64,000 bases of DNA from Pteria penguin (taxonomy: Eukaryota; Mollusca; Bivalvia; Pterioida; Pteriidae), in assembly GCA_035048485.1 (NCBI GenBank), contig CM068581.1, positions 62,163,393 to 62,227,392 of the forward strand. Direction: 5' to 3'. Under the pieces are notes generated by a model that made no database searches, was not told where the DNA came from, and saw nothing but the letters and a program-made list of their open reading frames with translations. Each line of letters begins with the position of its first letter. The first letter of the stretch is position 1. Position numbers and translations under genes: made by a program. Shown here piece by piece: positions 13,602 through 25,767 of this stretch.

Positions 13602-14099
13602 TTTTTCTAATATTTTGCATTTCCATAACTGAGAACAAAGAAAAGTGACATTATCACAAGATATATGTACTGACTTCAGATACGAGCGATAAAACTGAAG
13701 ACAGTATCATTTCCCGTCTCGTACTCTGCAACCTGCTGGCCATATAGGGTAAAAACGTAATCAAATAATACAGGAAAGCCGAGAGGACTTTTGGAGGTGA
13801 TAGCTCTCTTCAGTTAGTTTGTTTATTCAAACATACATGCATATCTATTACCTTAAATTTGTTTCATTTTATTTATTAAAGTATTCTAATATGTTACATT
13901 TCCATAACTGATAACAAAGAAAAGTGACATTGTGATCAAGATATATATAGTGGAATGAGATGGGAGCTAAAAATTTAAAGACAGTATCATGTCACGACGC
14001 TTGTTCAGGAGCAGCTCGCATGCAGACGGAGAAATAGTTTGAAAAAAAAAACAAAACAAAAACGGAAAGGACTTTTAGAGGTGAAATTTTTCGCTAGTG
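13602..14099. repeat. diverged tandem duplication, period about 280 bp
   Basis: Two copies can be aligned: about 13602-13820 and 13881-14099. Shared blocks in the same order are TTTCCATAACTGA, AACAAAGAAAAGTGACATT, GACAGTATCAT and GGACTTTTGGAGGTGA/GGACTTTTAGAGGTGA. The intervening sequence has small indels. No open frame is conserved between the copies. Confidence 0.85.
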
Positions 14100-14327
14100 A
14101 ATAATCATTGTTTTTATGGAAGATGAATGTCATGAATATCTCAGTGTATATATAAATATTTTCTTTGTATTCAAAATGTATTTCTAAAATCTTAATAATA
14201 ATCCTTTAGATGAGTGGTGACATTAGTTAATATCATTTAAATAATCATCAAAATTTATCCTCGAAAAAAAAATCAGAAAATTGATAGAAACTGAAATAAA
14301 AGAAACGTTTTCAGATAAGTTATTCAG

Positions 14328-14480
14328 ACATACTTGTTGCTTCTTCTTGATGAACCACGTGTTCAGCATCAGCTGGAATTGTACATCCTGCCATTGTCAT
14401 GGCAACGAAAGCAAACAATTCCTAAATCCAATGTTTCCTTCAAGAGTTTCGACTACACGGACGTGCCACAATGGCCCAAG
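14328..14480 (+). CDS. candidate exon 1 of phase-compatible trio
   Basis: A 153-bp, 51-codon frame starts after TTATTCAG and ends at CCCAAG|GTATTT, in phase zero at both ends. Its 3' half is GC-rich for this region and reads as ordinary soluble protein (FKSFDYTDVPQWPK). It joins in phase with the next candidate at 15218-15281. The acceptor is only moderate. I do not recognise the protein. It is listed because three consecutive segments on the same strand keep a single reading frame across both proposed introns; upstream exons were not found. Confidence 0.33.
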
Positions 14481-15217
14481 GTATTTATATGGCGTTTTAT
14501 TTTCACACTTCACTGCTGGTTCTCTATTAATTGAAGCTCTCTATCTTTTTATAATTTGTGATTATAGATAAAGAATTCAGTTGCATGCAATCAGGGTAAC
14601 TTTATCTGTGAATATTGTCTCTTTTTCTTTACAACGAATCTGGAGTATTCAAATAATTGATCAACTGTATCCATTTTTTCAAAAGAAACTGGCTACCTGT
14701 TCAACAGAAAATCTTATCGTCTTTTACATTTAATTAAAATGTTTCAAAAGATTCCCTTTGTTTTTTATTCAAATTTAAAGTTTTGTTACAAAGGAATCTT
14801 GACAGAATTCCATACGCACCAATAGAAGAAAAAGACATTTAAAGATAGCCTATACAGAATTGGCTTTGGTTTTTGACCAAAACTAAGAGGAGGAAATTTT
14901 TCTCCAATTTCATTGGTTAATCGTTTGACTCGAAAGGGTTCAAATATATGTAAGCACTCCCCATTTTATGCCCGTTTCTTGTTAACAAAGCCCCGTACAT
15001 TCAAATAAATAGATATAGGGTTTTTCTTTTGTTTTATTTATTATTCATCTGTTTATTTATTCAATTTCGATGTTTTTGTTTTTGTTTAGTAAAATACATA
15101 GGGAGAAAAATATTGTCGAATTATGCTTTGGGGTGCACACATTAGTCAAATGAAGGTAAATTACAGTAACAATCATCAATTATCATGACAAATTAGATTT
15201 CTAATTTTGATACGCAG

Positions 15218-15281
15218 GAAGATTTGAAAAAAAAACGGAGTGTGGATCTCATTAAAACATTATCCACTACTGCAAGTTTAG
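15218..15281 (+). CDS. candidate exon 2 of phase-compatible trio
   Basis: A 64-bp segment lies between a pyrimidine-rich acceptor (CTAATTTTGATACGCAG) and a consensus donor (TTTAG|GTGAGT). Only the frame starting at its first base is open; it encodes EDLKKKRSVDLIKTLSTTA and two more residues, leaving one spare base. This phase follows 14328-14480 (phase zero) and is completed by the two bases at the start of 15822-15919. It is the best-supported of the three because both splice sites are good. Function unknown. Confidence 0.38.
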
Positions 15282-15821
15282 GTGAGTGCCACCTCTACAT
15301 AACAAAGGTTTTCTGCGTATTTTCTATTATCTGAAGATTTTGCACCATTGCATATTATACTTTGTTTGCCCACACAGATAGGTTACTTTACCTACACATT
15401 GCATACTAATGCCTTTAGTATTCCTACACTGATGGATAACAGACGTGGTCTCGATTTCATTCTATCAAAAATATAAAAATAATCAAGCGAGCGTCGGAAG
15501 GGGGATTCGAACATACTGACATTTGACCCATTACTTAATTCAATTACATTTTGATATAATATACTATTGTTCGTGTATGTCCACCTGTCTCTGTTTGTTT
15601 CTTTGTATTGTTATCCGTTAGAAATATCATTTTTCATAATTCGTATCATCTGCGTTGCTATGGATACCAAGCCTATATGAATAAGAAGAAGACTATAAAA
15701 CGTGGAGAAAAAAACCTATCAAGTTGAAAGAAAAGGGTCACGACTCAAAGACTACTGGCAAAAGAACAATTAAGCAACAAAATTAAGATCTTTAATTATC
15801 AGATCAAACAATCTTTTTCAG

Positions 15822-15919
15822 AAACCAAATCTTCTGGCGGCAGGGGACAGTCGAACATGAGCGGTAAAGCTGTGCCAAGATCCTACAATGGTTTTCCTTT
15901 ATCTGACATTGCTCAATGA
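15822..15919 (+). CDS. candidate terminal exon of phase-compatible trio
   Basis: It follows a strong acceptor (CAAACAATCTTTTTCAG). Two bases complete the codon left open by 15218-15281, then 31 codons run to TGA at 15917-15919. The tail is glycine/serine-rich and basic (KSSGGRGQSNMSGKAVPRS) and ends FPLSDIAQ, like a disordered C-terminus. An ATTAAA variant polyadenylation signal lies downstream at about 16076. No protein family recognised. The whole trio could still be coincidence; RNA-seq would settle it. Confidence 0.35.
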
Positions 15920-16470
15920 CGCGACACTAAAGAAGTGTAGATTTTCGTTACATTGTCTTTTCCGTGCTAGTTTCATTCGAAATGTTGGAACATGTTGAGC
16001 GTGTAAGAACACGGCGTCTGAAGATGAGTGGGCTGGAAGTAAGTAAATCAAAAGCAATGGAGTTGATTTACTACAATTAAAAACATCGATGAATCTATAA
16101 TCATCATTAGCAATAAGTTTCATTCAAATTTTATTCACTTAATTTTACGGATAGTCAGATGATCTCCCCTGAGATAATTTATTCCCGACACGATTACAAA
16201 AGCTATCACTCAAGGCAGAATAAAAAGAAACTTCATTTAAAGCATTCGTTATCCCTTAAACGACCTCTGTTAACTTTTCTCTATATACAGTTTCTTTTAG
16301 ATAGATATTTGTTCGAGGCGTCTTTTTTCTTTTGAATTGTTCTTAAACCCCGCGACTGAGTTTTTTTTTATTTTATTACTAATTCAATATCCGAGGAAAT
16401 GAGAAAAGACTTCATCAAATATCAGCCATCTCACAAGATGGAAGTCGAGATTTACAATCGTTTAGCCGTC

Positions 16471-16812
16471 TCAATAAGAATAGACAATCTGGAGCTTCAG
16501 TTGATTTTGTACTAAATCACTGTCACAGATGTTCGTTTTCCGAATTTCTTCTGATTTTCCACGTTTCGCTTTATTCTTCGCGATATTTAAATGTCCCAAT
16601 CTTAATGAGTTATCGAATCTTGATTTATCGTAATCAATAATGAAATTACTGATGTTAAAAGAGCGCTTAGTAGTGAATTGATTTTCCCTTTTATACACTC
16701 TACATTTCGATATCTTAATTTGATAAAGACGTCGGAAATAAGATAGATTCGATTTATTAATCTTGTTGTCCCGGAAATATTTGATTTTTTTTCGTAAACA
16801 TATATTACACAT
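16471..16812 (-). CDS. 113-codon open frame, unknown, lysine/asparagine-rich
   Basis: This is the longest open frame in the window that is neither simple repeat nor retrotransposon. It starts at an ATG and stops with TGA. The product would be basic and rich in K, N, R and S, as expected from AT-rich DNA, with a more complex C-terminal third (around AKRGKSEEIRKTNICDSD). No signal peptide, membrane segment or motif is evident. No promoter or splice evidence. The neighbours are non-coding. Most likely a chance frame, but its length makes it worth recording. Confidence 0.2.
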   Translation of the reverse strand: MCNICLRKKIKYFRDNKINKSNLSYFRRLYQIKISKCRVYKRENQFTTKRSFNISNFIIDYDKSRFDNSLRLGHLNIAKNKAKRGKSEEIRKTNICDSDLVQNQLKLQIVYSY

Positions 16813-17003
16813 GAAACCTTATGTTCTAAAGACTAAACTTTTACTTCGATGAAATAGTAAATGATTTGATCAATTTCTTTCAGTAATACTTTGAAAATTA
16901 TTCTTGACAATCATTTTCTTTCCTTTGTATTTTTCCTTATTATGGCCATTCTTTCTTATTTTTATGGAAATAGGCAAATGACAACCAGATTTGTAGTTAG
17001 AGA

Positions 17004-17118
17004 ACAGGTACTCGAAATGTGAAGTTTGAGACTTTCCCTCAGTTTAAGCTTACATTTTCTCTAAGGCAAGCTTAAATTGAGGAAACGTCTCAAAAAACTT
17101 TAAGTTTCGAGTACCTGT
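17004..17118. repeat. 115-bp imperfect hairpin (snap-back)
   Basis: The left arm from ACAGGTACTCGAAA to CAGTTTAAGCTT (17004-17051) is complementary to the right arm from AAGCTTAAATTGAGG to TTTCGAGTACCTGT (17068-17118). The arms are about 48-51 bp with a few mismatches and small bulges, and the loop is 16 bases (17052-17067). Both ends are perfectly paired. No target duplication is obvious. It could be a tiny foldback element or a precursor of a small RNA. Confidence 0.85.
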
Positions 17119-17284
17119 GAGTTAATCAGCATTCCAGCTGCAACTGCTTTAAAAGAGGTCGAAACTGGCAGAGATTATGGTGACCATGTTTACATCTAGA
17201 CCATATAAGACATATATGCAGACAAAAGGCTACCAACCTCTACAGTAATTCTAGTTGGCGAAGTTGTCCAACTTCTTCTTCTCC

Positions 17285-17350
17285 TTTTTGTTTGTTTGTT
17301 TGTTTGGTTTTTTTTTTTTTTTTTTGGGGGGGGGGGGGTTGGTTGGTTTT
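17285..17350. repeat. (TTTG)n-poly(T)-poly(G) compound tract
   Basis: Direct read: TTTG units, then about 20 T, then 13 G, then GGTT units. Such tracts are slippage-prone and often mis-assembled. Confidence 0.9.
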
Positions 17351-17661
17351 ATCCTAACAAGATGTAGATCTACCATTGTTAAAATCAAATTTAGTTTTAG
17401 CAAAAGCCAAGGTGTATAAAAAGATTCAGATTTAAAGAGAAGACATAATTTATCGTTACTTTGCATAAGATGCAAGGATATGGGAAGCACATTAGAATTT
17501 ACATTTTTTACCTGAATCTATCAAAATCATACATACCGAAACTAGTTATAATTGGTGAAGGTGTTTCAGAAAATGATTTATTAAAAATCTTCAAAAAGTT
17601 ACAAATGAGAAAGTCTTTTCCTGAATTCATTCTCTGAACAACGATTATCGGAAAAATCGTA

Positions 17662-17672
17662 AACACAACAAC

Positions 17673-17736
<64 letters not shown>

Positions 17737-17772
17737 TTAATATTAATAATAATAATATTAATAATAATAAAA
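17662..17772. repeat. (AAT)n microsatellite
   Basis: About 36 AAT units with a few interruptions. Open frames across it (poly-isoleucine or poly-asparagine) are artefacts. Confidence 0.95.
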
Positions 17773-18282
17773 TTAAAGAGTGAAAAGGTGCCCCCGAGTA
17801 TAGATTGTCTATAATCTATATACCAGTATATCATGTCCCTATACGTAAAGTAAACGAAGGGCACATAAGGGCCTACATTGCTCACCTCTGTACTTTCAAC
17901 ACAACCCTGTCTTTTTTTATATAAAAGTGAGAGAAATCATAAAAGTATTTTGCGAGTATTTTCTTTTGTTTCCTAAAATATGAAAAAAAAACCGTACAAA
18001 ATTAATGCAAAATAAACAGCATTCAACGAGAAACTGATGGAAATAACCAGAATTGACAAAATAGGACAAGACGTCAAAAACGTCAACAGTTAAATTTCGG
18101 AATGGTGGTTTGTCATATGAATGTACCTTTCAGGACCTATGTTAACCGCCCTGTATCCAACCCTTTATGGGTCTATCAGAAAACATCATTTTAGGGGAAC
18201 CTAAGTACTACACACTACATGCATACCACATTTAATCAGAATCCCTTCATTACTTCATGCTATAAATGCTCAAGTATACATA

Positions 18283-18416
18283 CAGCACACATACACACAT
18301 ACATACACACACATACACACATACTCACTTTTACACACATATACAATCAACATTGCACAAGAGACATGTCTCTGTCACACATATACAATCAACATTGCAC
18401 AAGAGACATGTCTCTG
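18283..18416. repeat. (ACAC/ACAT)n plus 42-bp tandem duplication
   Basis: A CA/CAT-rich run (18283-18333) is followed by two near-identical 42-bp units (18334-18375 and 18376-18416). Each unit contains the perfect 14-bp palindrome AGAGACATGTCTCT. Confidence 0.9.
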
Positions 18417-18786
18417 ATCACACACACGAACTGATTGCAGACTTATACAATAAGTTAAGTGTCACAACATCACTATCTGGTACCATATTCCATGTTTTCA
18501 TTATAGAATGACGACAAGTTTCAATCCGTTATGTTTTCAAGCTTTCCGGACGCACATTATTAAAGTTACTTAAGTTTCCATATCATGGTTTTATGTTTTA
18601 TGTATAAAATATGTAAATGTCAGCGAAAGTCGCATAGAGAAATTTACCTATTGAAAGGACATGCAGTGGTATTGTCTTTAGAAAAATCAAGATACATTAA
18701 TAAAACGTGGAAATGGGGGTGGGGTTAAAATTTATGTTTCCTATTTTCGATATCCAGAGCTAATTTTAAATTTAAAGATTTTATGT

Positions 18787-18952
18787 CATGCGCGGGACCG
18801 CCCCCCCCCCCCTTTGGAATCCGAAAATTTTACCAAAAAAGGTAATATTTGGGCATTTTGGGGGTTGGAACCCCCCCCCCCCCTCGTCTAAGAGAAAAAC
18901 TTACCTTTTTTGGTTGGACCCACTCTGACAAAAATTTCTGGATCCGCGCATG
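18787..18952. mobile_element. short TIR element, 5-bp TSD (GGCGGATC family, copy 1)
   Basis: The termini CATGCGCGGGACC and GGATCCGCGCATG are inverted repeats, flanked on each side by TATGT (18782-18786 and 18953-18957). The interior carries long C-runs and the phrase GGGGGTTGGAACCCCC. At 166 bp it has no coding capacity, which fits a non-autonomous DNA transposon. It shares termini and the 5-bp duplication with the copies at 39318 and 40548. Confidence 0.75.
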
Positions 18953-19046
18953 TATGTGACATTGTTCTTAAAGTAAGTCAGAAAGTGAAGGGATGGGACG
19001 GTCCGACCAACTGCCTACCTTCTTCTTACGCCAAAGATATAAAGCC

Positions 19047-19291
19047 AGGGTGCTAGGGAGCGTAGTCGGTAGCACCCTCGCTTTTCACCATTGCGACCCG
19101 GATTCGATTCCCGGTGTGGTACGTGAGATGGTGAGGCTGTCACCAACCTGGCTTCATTGGTTTTCTCCGTATACTCCGGTTTCCTCCCACACAAACGACA
19201 CCCTTACGCCAAGATTCGTGTCAACGAGAAAGATTTATATAAGTTGTTAACTTGTTTCTTAATCGTTGTAAAATAAATAAATTTTAAATTT
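19047..19291 (+). mobile_element. tRNA-derived SINE, family A
   Basis: The 5' part is tRNA-like: A-box-like TAGTCGGTAGCAC and B-box-like GGATTCGATTCCC. The body contains CTCCGGTTTCCTCCCACAC and the 3' end is AT-rich with AAATAAATAAA. It is flanked by a 14-bp direct repeat with one mismatch (AAAGATATAAAGCC at 19033 and AAAGATAAAAAGCC at 19292), interpreted as a target-site duplication. The tail differs from the GACGTAAAAC-tailed SINEs elsewhere in the window. Confidence 0.8.
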
Positions 19292-19305
19292 AAAGATAAA
19301 AAGCC

Positions 19306-21420
19306 CTGAAAAGTAACTTATTTAGAAATAATTTTACGGAAATGAAACGAAAGTCAGAACAAATTTTTGGGGTTTGGTCGTATCACATCGCTCAATAAAG
19401 AATAAAATAAATATTTGTATGAGCACGAGTTAGCTTCTATTGTTACATAAAACATCCAACTGTGGACAATGTTCGTGATATTATATGATATAATGATGGT
19501 GCCAGCTATACAGTAGGAGGAAGTGATAAATACTGTAAAAAATCCCACTTGGTACTTTTCCATCCAACAATGCGCTGCGCTGCGAGGAGACGAAGCGACG
19601 GACAGATACAGATCTCCTTGTATCAAATGATAGCGAGATTATAGAGACATGTAGCAAAAGGATCTCGTGACGACGAAAGAAAACTTCTCAAGATGACTGG
19701 AAATAGATAAATGGAAAAATTGTAAGTTTTCCCAATTTTTCACTCCATGAAAGCAGAGTTGCAAGTGGAGCGAGTCCCACAGATATTTTGTTGCCTTGTA
19801 GTTGAGATAGAGATTTCAAAGTTATTTTTTGTTTTCAGAACAATATGAAAACTATGGGTTTTTTTTCTAATTTCCATGTGTTTTTCTCATCCGTTTAAAA
19901 TATGAAATTATTATACATTTTTTTCAATGGGGAATTTTCCCATATTAAGGAGGTGAACGATGGGCAGTTACACTTTGCTGCACGAGATTGGGTACTTCTT
20001 TCTATGTGCACTATGAAAAAAAAAATAGAATGACGAATTCAGAGGGCGTATATTGGGGTTGTTGTAGCCTCGATGAAAATCCAATGGAAAAAATAAGATG
20101 ATGATAAAAGGGTCATTCTTTATTTTTGAAGGTGCAACCTCGGAAATTTCGTGATCACTCATTGTTTATAATTGAAGATATTATTTTAAAAATATTCAAT
20201 AAACACGTGATATAATAATATTGAATTCAATATAATTCCCAAAAATGATCTATAAACGAGTTAAATTATGGATAGCCGAATGACGATCGAACACTTGAGC
20301 GATATTTTCCCTCATATGATTACAAAATTTCAAATCGAGTACAGCAGAAGACATTTAGGAAGATCAAATTACCCATGACAAGTGTGTTTATTCCATGGCA
20401 AAATTTCATTACCTACCATCAAATCGAGCTTTAATTGCGCATCCCGGATATCAAGCACCCCGACTATACGGTCGTTTGGAATCGGGGTGAATATAAATCC
20501 AATTAGCAGGTAATTCTAGGGGATACAATACAGACTCAACATCCTAATTCAATGACGTCTTCCTAATATTATTTATAATTTTAGAAAAGAAATTTATTGT
20601 CATTTCTTTGACATTTCCTATAACAAAAATGAAGTACGCAAATACTAGACAACGAGATATTAAAAACCATCAAAGTCCGTGGTATAAATTGAATTTCTAT
20701 TATCCAACGTAATTAAGCAGGCGGACTCCGTGTAAGGAGAGACGCTTTTATGGGCTGAGAGGAAGGCCGAGAATCATGTTATGTCCAACGTTTCCAATAA
20801 ATTTCAATGCAATATCCTTAAATAAAACAACTCTTGGGTAAGTATACAACTTCAAAGTCTGGTTTTCCTTTCACAGAACAGATAGACTTTACGACAGTGC
20901 TCATATAAATTCTTTAATTACAATGTTACCATTGATAAAACAAATCTTGGAAGAGAATTTTATGTAAGTCTTAGAATATGTATTGGCGAACTTATTTCTA
21001 CGGTCTCTCAAATAGCTGAAAATCATTATAGAGGGATAAAAGAGCTAAATCACAACGGCCTTGGATGGGCAGAGTGAGGAATCGTTTAGAATAAGTTAAG
21101 AATGAGTCTGATTGGTTTCTTCTGAAAAAATGGTGTCCAACATCTGACTTAACAGTGCTAAGTTTATAAATGTACCTTATTGATTGACTGTATCCAACAC
21201 GTTACTTTTAGCGATATCTGCTTACATATTACATAACTGACGGGCAACAAATTCGATATATTTGTAATGTACATGTATATTATTACATGTATCATTTTTC
21301 TACTGCCTGCCTACTGTATGCCTATGATTTTAACAGATTCCATATCATAGCGGAGTTGGCGCTCTTTTTGTACGCTTAATATGACTAACAGGTCGCAGAA
21401 AAGTTATACACAACACTTCT
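19306..21420. other. no gene seen
   Basis: Unique AT-rich DNA upstream of the large satellite array. A minus-strand frame at 19968-20162 (64 codons) has no other support. Confidence 0.4.
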
Positions 21421-24400
21421 CACGACTACGCTAATACAAATGTAATCAAAGGTACGTAGAGGGACAGTTATAGACCGCGCCTATTGATGACTACACTAAT
21501 ACAAATGTAATCAAAGATACGGAGAAGGACAGTTCTAGACCGCGCCTATTGATGACTACGCTAATACAAATGTAATCAAAGGTACGTAGAAGGACAGTTA
21601 TACACCGCGCCTATTGATGACTACGCTTATACAAATGTAATCAAAGATACGGAGAAGGAGAGTTATAGACCGCGCCTATTGATGACTACGCTAATACAAA
21701 TGTAATCAAAGGTACAAGAAGGACAGTTCTAGACCGCGCTTATTGATGACTACGCTAATACAAATGTAATCAAAGGTACGTAGAAGGACAGTTCTAGACC
21801 GCGCCTATTGATGACTACCTTAATACAAATGTAATCAAAGATACGGAGAAGGACAGTTATAGACCGTGCCTATTGATGACTACGCTAATACAAATGTAAT
21901 CAAAGGTACAAGAAGGACAGTTATACACCGCGCCTATTGATGACTACACTAATACAAATGTAATCAAAGATACGGAGAAGGACAGTTATAGACCGCGCCT
22001 ATTGATGACTACGCTAATACAAATGTAATCAAAGGTACAAGAAGGACAGTTCTAGACCGCGCCTATTGATGACTACCTTAATACAAATGTAATCAAAGAT
22101 ACGGAGAAGGACAGTTATAGACCGCGCCTATTGATGACTACGCTAATACAAATGTAATCAAAGGTACAAGAAGGACAGTTATAGACCGCGCCTATTGATG
22201 ACTACGCTAATACAAATGTAATCAAAGGTACTTAGAAGGACAGTTATAGACTGCGCCTATTGATGACTACACTAATACAAATGTAATCAAAGGTACAAGA
22301 AGGACAGTTCTAGACCGCGCCTATTGATGACTACGCTAATACAAATGTAATCAAAGGTCAAGAAGGACAGTTATAGACCGCGCCTATTAATGACTACGCT
22401 AATACAAATGTAATCAAAGGTACGTAGAAGGACAGTTATAGACCGTGCCTATTGATGACTACGCTAATACAAATGTAATCAAAGGTACTTAGAAGGACAG
22501 TTCTAGACCGCGCCTATTGATGACTACGCTAATACAAATGTAATCAAAGGTAGAAGAAGGACAGTTATAGACCGCGCCTATTGATGACTACGCTAATACA
22601 AATGTAATCAAAGGTACAATAAGGACAGTTATAGACCGCGCCTATTGATGACTACGCTAATACAAATGTAATCAAAGGTACGTAGAAGGACAGTTCTAGA
22701 CCGCGCCTATTGATGACTACGCTAATACAAATGTAATCAAAGGTACTTAGAAGGACAGTTATAGACTGCGCCTATTGATGACTACCTTAATACAAATGTA
22801 ATCAAAGATACGGAGAAGGACAGTTATAGACCGTGCCTATTGATGACTACACTAATACAAATGTAATCAAAGGTACAAGAAGGACAGTTATAGACCGCGC
22901 CTTTTGATGACTACGCTAATACAAATGTAATCAAAGGTACAAGAAGGACAGTTATAGACCGCGCCTATTGATGACTACGCTAATACAAATGTAATCAAAG
23001 GTACAAGAAGGACAGATCTAGACCGCGCCTATTGATGACTACATTAATACAAATGTAATCAAAGGTACAAGAAGGACAGTAGTAGACCGCGCCTATTGAT
23101 GACTACGTTAATACAAACGTAATCAAAGGTACGTAGAAGGACAGTTATAGACCGCGCCTATTGATGACTACGCTAATACAAATGTAATCAAAGGTACGTA
23201 GAGGGACAGTTATAGACCGCGCCTATTGATGACTACGCTAATACAAATGTAATCAAAGGTACAAGAAGGACAGTTGTAGACCGCGCCTATTGATGACTAC
23301 GTTAATACAAATATAATCAAAGGTACAAGAAGGACAGTTGTAGACCGCGCCTATTGATGACTACGTTAATACAAATGTAATCAAAGGTACGTAGAAGGAC
23401 AGTTATAGACCGCGCCTATTGATGACTACGCTAATACAAATGTAATCAAAGGTACGTAGAGGGACAGTTATAGACCGCGCCTATTGATGACTACGCTAAT
23501 ACAAATGTAATCAAAGGTAGAAGAAGGACAGTTCTAGACCGCGCCTATTGATGACTACATTAATACAAATGTAATCAAAGGTACAAGAAGGACAGTTATA
23601 GACCGCGTTTATTGATGACTACGCTAATACAAATGTAATCAAAGATACGGAGAAGGACAGTTCTAGACCGCGCCTATTGATGACTACGCTAATACAAATG
23701 TAATCAAAGGTACTTAGAAGGACAGTTATAGACCGCGCCTATTGATGACTACGCTAATACAAATGTAATCAAAGATACGTAGAAGGACAGTTCTAGACCG
23801 CGCCTATTGATGACTACGCTTATACAAATGTAATCAAAGGTACAAGAAGGACAGTTCTAGACCGCGCCTATTGATGACTACGCTAATACAAATGTAATGA
23901 AAGGTACGTAGAAGGACAATTATAAAACGCGCCTATTGATGACTACCTTAATACAAATGTAATCAAAGGTACGTAGAAGGACAGTTCTAGACCGCGCCTA
24001 TTGATGACTACACTAATACAAATGTAATCAAATGTACGGAGAAGGACAGTTATAGACCGCACCTATTGATGACTACGCTAATACAAATGTAATGAAAGAT
24101 ACGGAGAAGGACAGTTCTAGACCGCGCCTATTGATGACTACGCTAATACAAATGTAATCAAAGGTACAAGAAGGACAGTTGTAGACCGCGCCTATTGTTG
24201 ACTACGGTAATACAAATGTAATCAAAGGTACAAGAAGGACAGTTATAGACCGCGCCTATTGATGACTACGCTAATACAAATGTAATCAAAGGTACAAGAA
24301 GGACAGTTATAGACCGCGCCTATTGATGACTACGCTAATACAAATGTAATCAAAGGTACAAGAAGGACAGTTCTAGACCGCGCCTATTGATGACTACGCT

Positions 24401-25284
24401 AATACAAATGTAATCAAAGGTACTTAGAGGGACAGTTATAGACCGTGCCTATTGATGACTACCTTAATACAAATGTAATCAAAGGTACCAGAAGGACAGT
24501 TATACACCGCGCCTATTGATGACTACGTTAATACAAATGTAATCAAAGGTACTTACAAGGACAGTTGTAGACCGTGCCTATTGATGACTACGCTAATACA
24601 AATGTAATCAAAGGTACAAGAAGGACAGTTGTAGACCGCGCCTATTGATGACTACGGTAATACAAATGTAATCAAAGGTACAAGAAGGACAGTTATAGAC
24701 CGCGCCTATTGATGACTACGCTAATACAAATGTAATCAAAGGTACGTAGAGGGACAGTTATAGACCGCGCCTATTGATGACTACGCTAATACAAATGTAA
24801 TCAAAGGTACAAGAAGGACAGTTCTAGACCGCGCCTATTGATGACTACGCTAATACAAATGTAATCAAAAGTACGTAGAGGGACAGTTATAGACCGTGCC
24901 TATTGATGACTACCTTAATACAAATGTAATCAAAGGTACAAGAAGGACAGTTATAGACCGCGCCTATTGATGACTACGCTAATACAAATGTAATCAAAGG
25001 TACGTAGAGGGACAGTTATAGACCGCGCCTATTGATGACTACGCTAATACAAATGTAATCAAAGGTACTTAGGAGGACAGTTATAAACCGCGCCTATTGA
25101 TGACTACGCTAATACAAATGTAATCAAAAGTACGTAGAAGGACAGTTATAGACCGCGCCTATTGATGACTACGCTAATACAAATGTAATCAAAGGTACTT
25201 AGGAGGACAGTTATAGACCGCGCCTATTGATGACTACGCTAATACAAATGTAATCAAAAGTACGTAGAAGGACAGTTCTAGAGC
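21421..25284. repeat. large tandem array, 64/65-bp unit, about 60 copies
   Basis: The unit begins GACTACGCTAATACAAATGT, passes through AATCAAAGGTAC and ends GACCGCGCCTATTGAT. Copies differ mainly in the segment after GGTA or GATA: CGTAGAAGG, CAAGAAGG (one base shorter), CGGAGAAGG or CTTAGAAGG; and in GTTATAG, GTTCTAG or GTTGTAG. Variant classes recur in blocks, for example around 23060-23260 and 23260-23520, indicating multi-unit duplication. The period is not a multiple of three and no frame is maintained. A decayed partial unit continues to about 25309. Confidence 0.97.
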
Positions 25285-25767
25285 TATCGTGACAATACTA
25301 ATACAAGTATATTTGAAAACTCTACATACAACATTTTGTGCCAAGAGTTTTTACACTTATCGGATAGATGTTAATTACAAGTTCAACACCTATGGTCACA
25401 CTAGCTCAAAGCGTGGTAGATTTTTCTTCCTCTATTTTCTTTTCCTGATGTACATAAATATACACATTCAAATACCGGTATACAATGTGTACATATATAC
25501 ATAATGACTGTTCGTTTTCTTTCGCTTTAAAGTCCTGCTGTTTCACTTTCTCTTTCTTTTGTTTCTCTGACTACTAAAGAGAGGAGAGCCTCTTTTGGAT
25601 TTCCCTGTCTCGGCTTTTTCCTTGCCTTCTGAATAATTTAGCGGTATGCAGTCAGTACGTACTTCATCTTTTCACTGGAAGTTCCCAAGTACATAATACG
25701 TCATTAACTTGTTTCCGTGTCGCCTCCTTCGTATTTCATGACAAAGTGACGAAAATACCAGGAATAG
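25285..25767. other. spacer between tandem arrays
   Basis: Unique sequence with a pyrimidine-rich stretch near 25520-25580. No gene seen. Confidence 0.5.

Noticed and set aside
17508..17885. 125-codon minus frame with a long isoleucine run
   Set aside because: Created by the (AAT)n microsatellite.
21421..25284. CRISPR-like array
   Set aside because: The repeats are directly contiguous with no unique spacers, and the DNA is eukaryotic.
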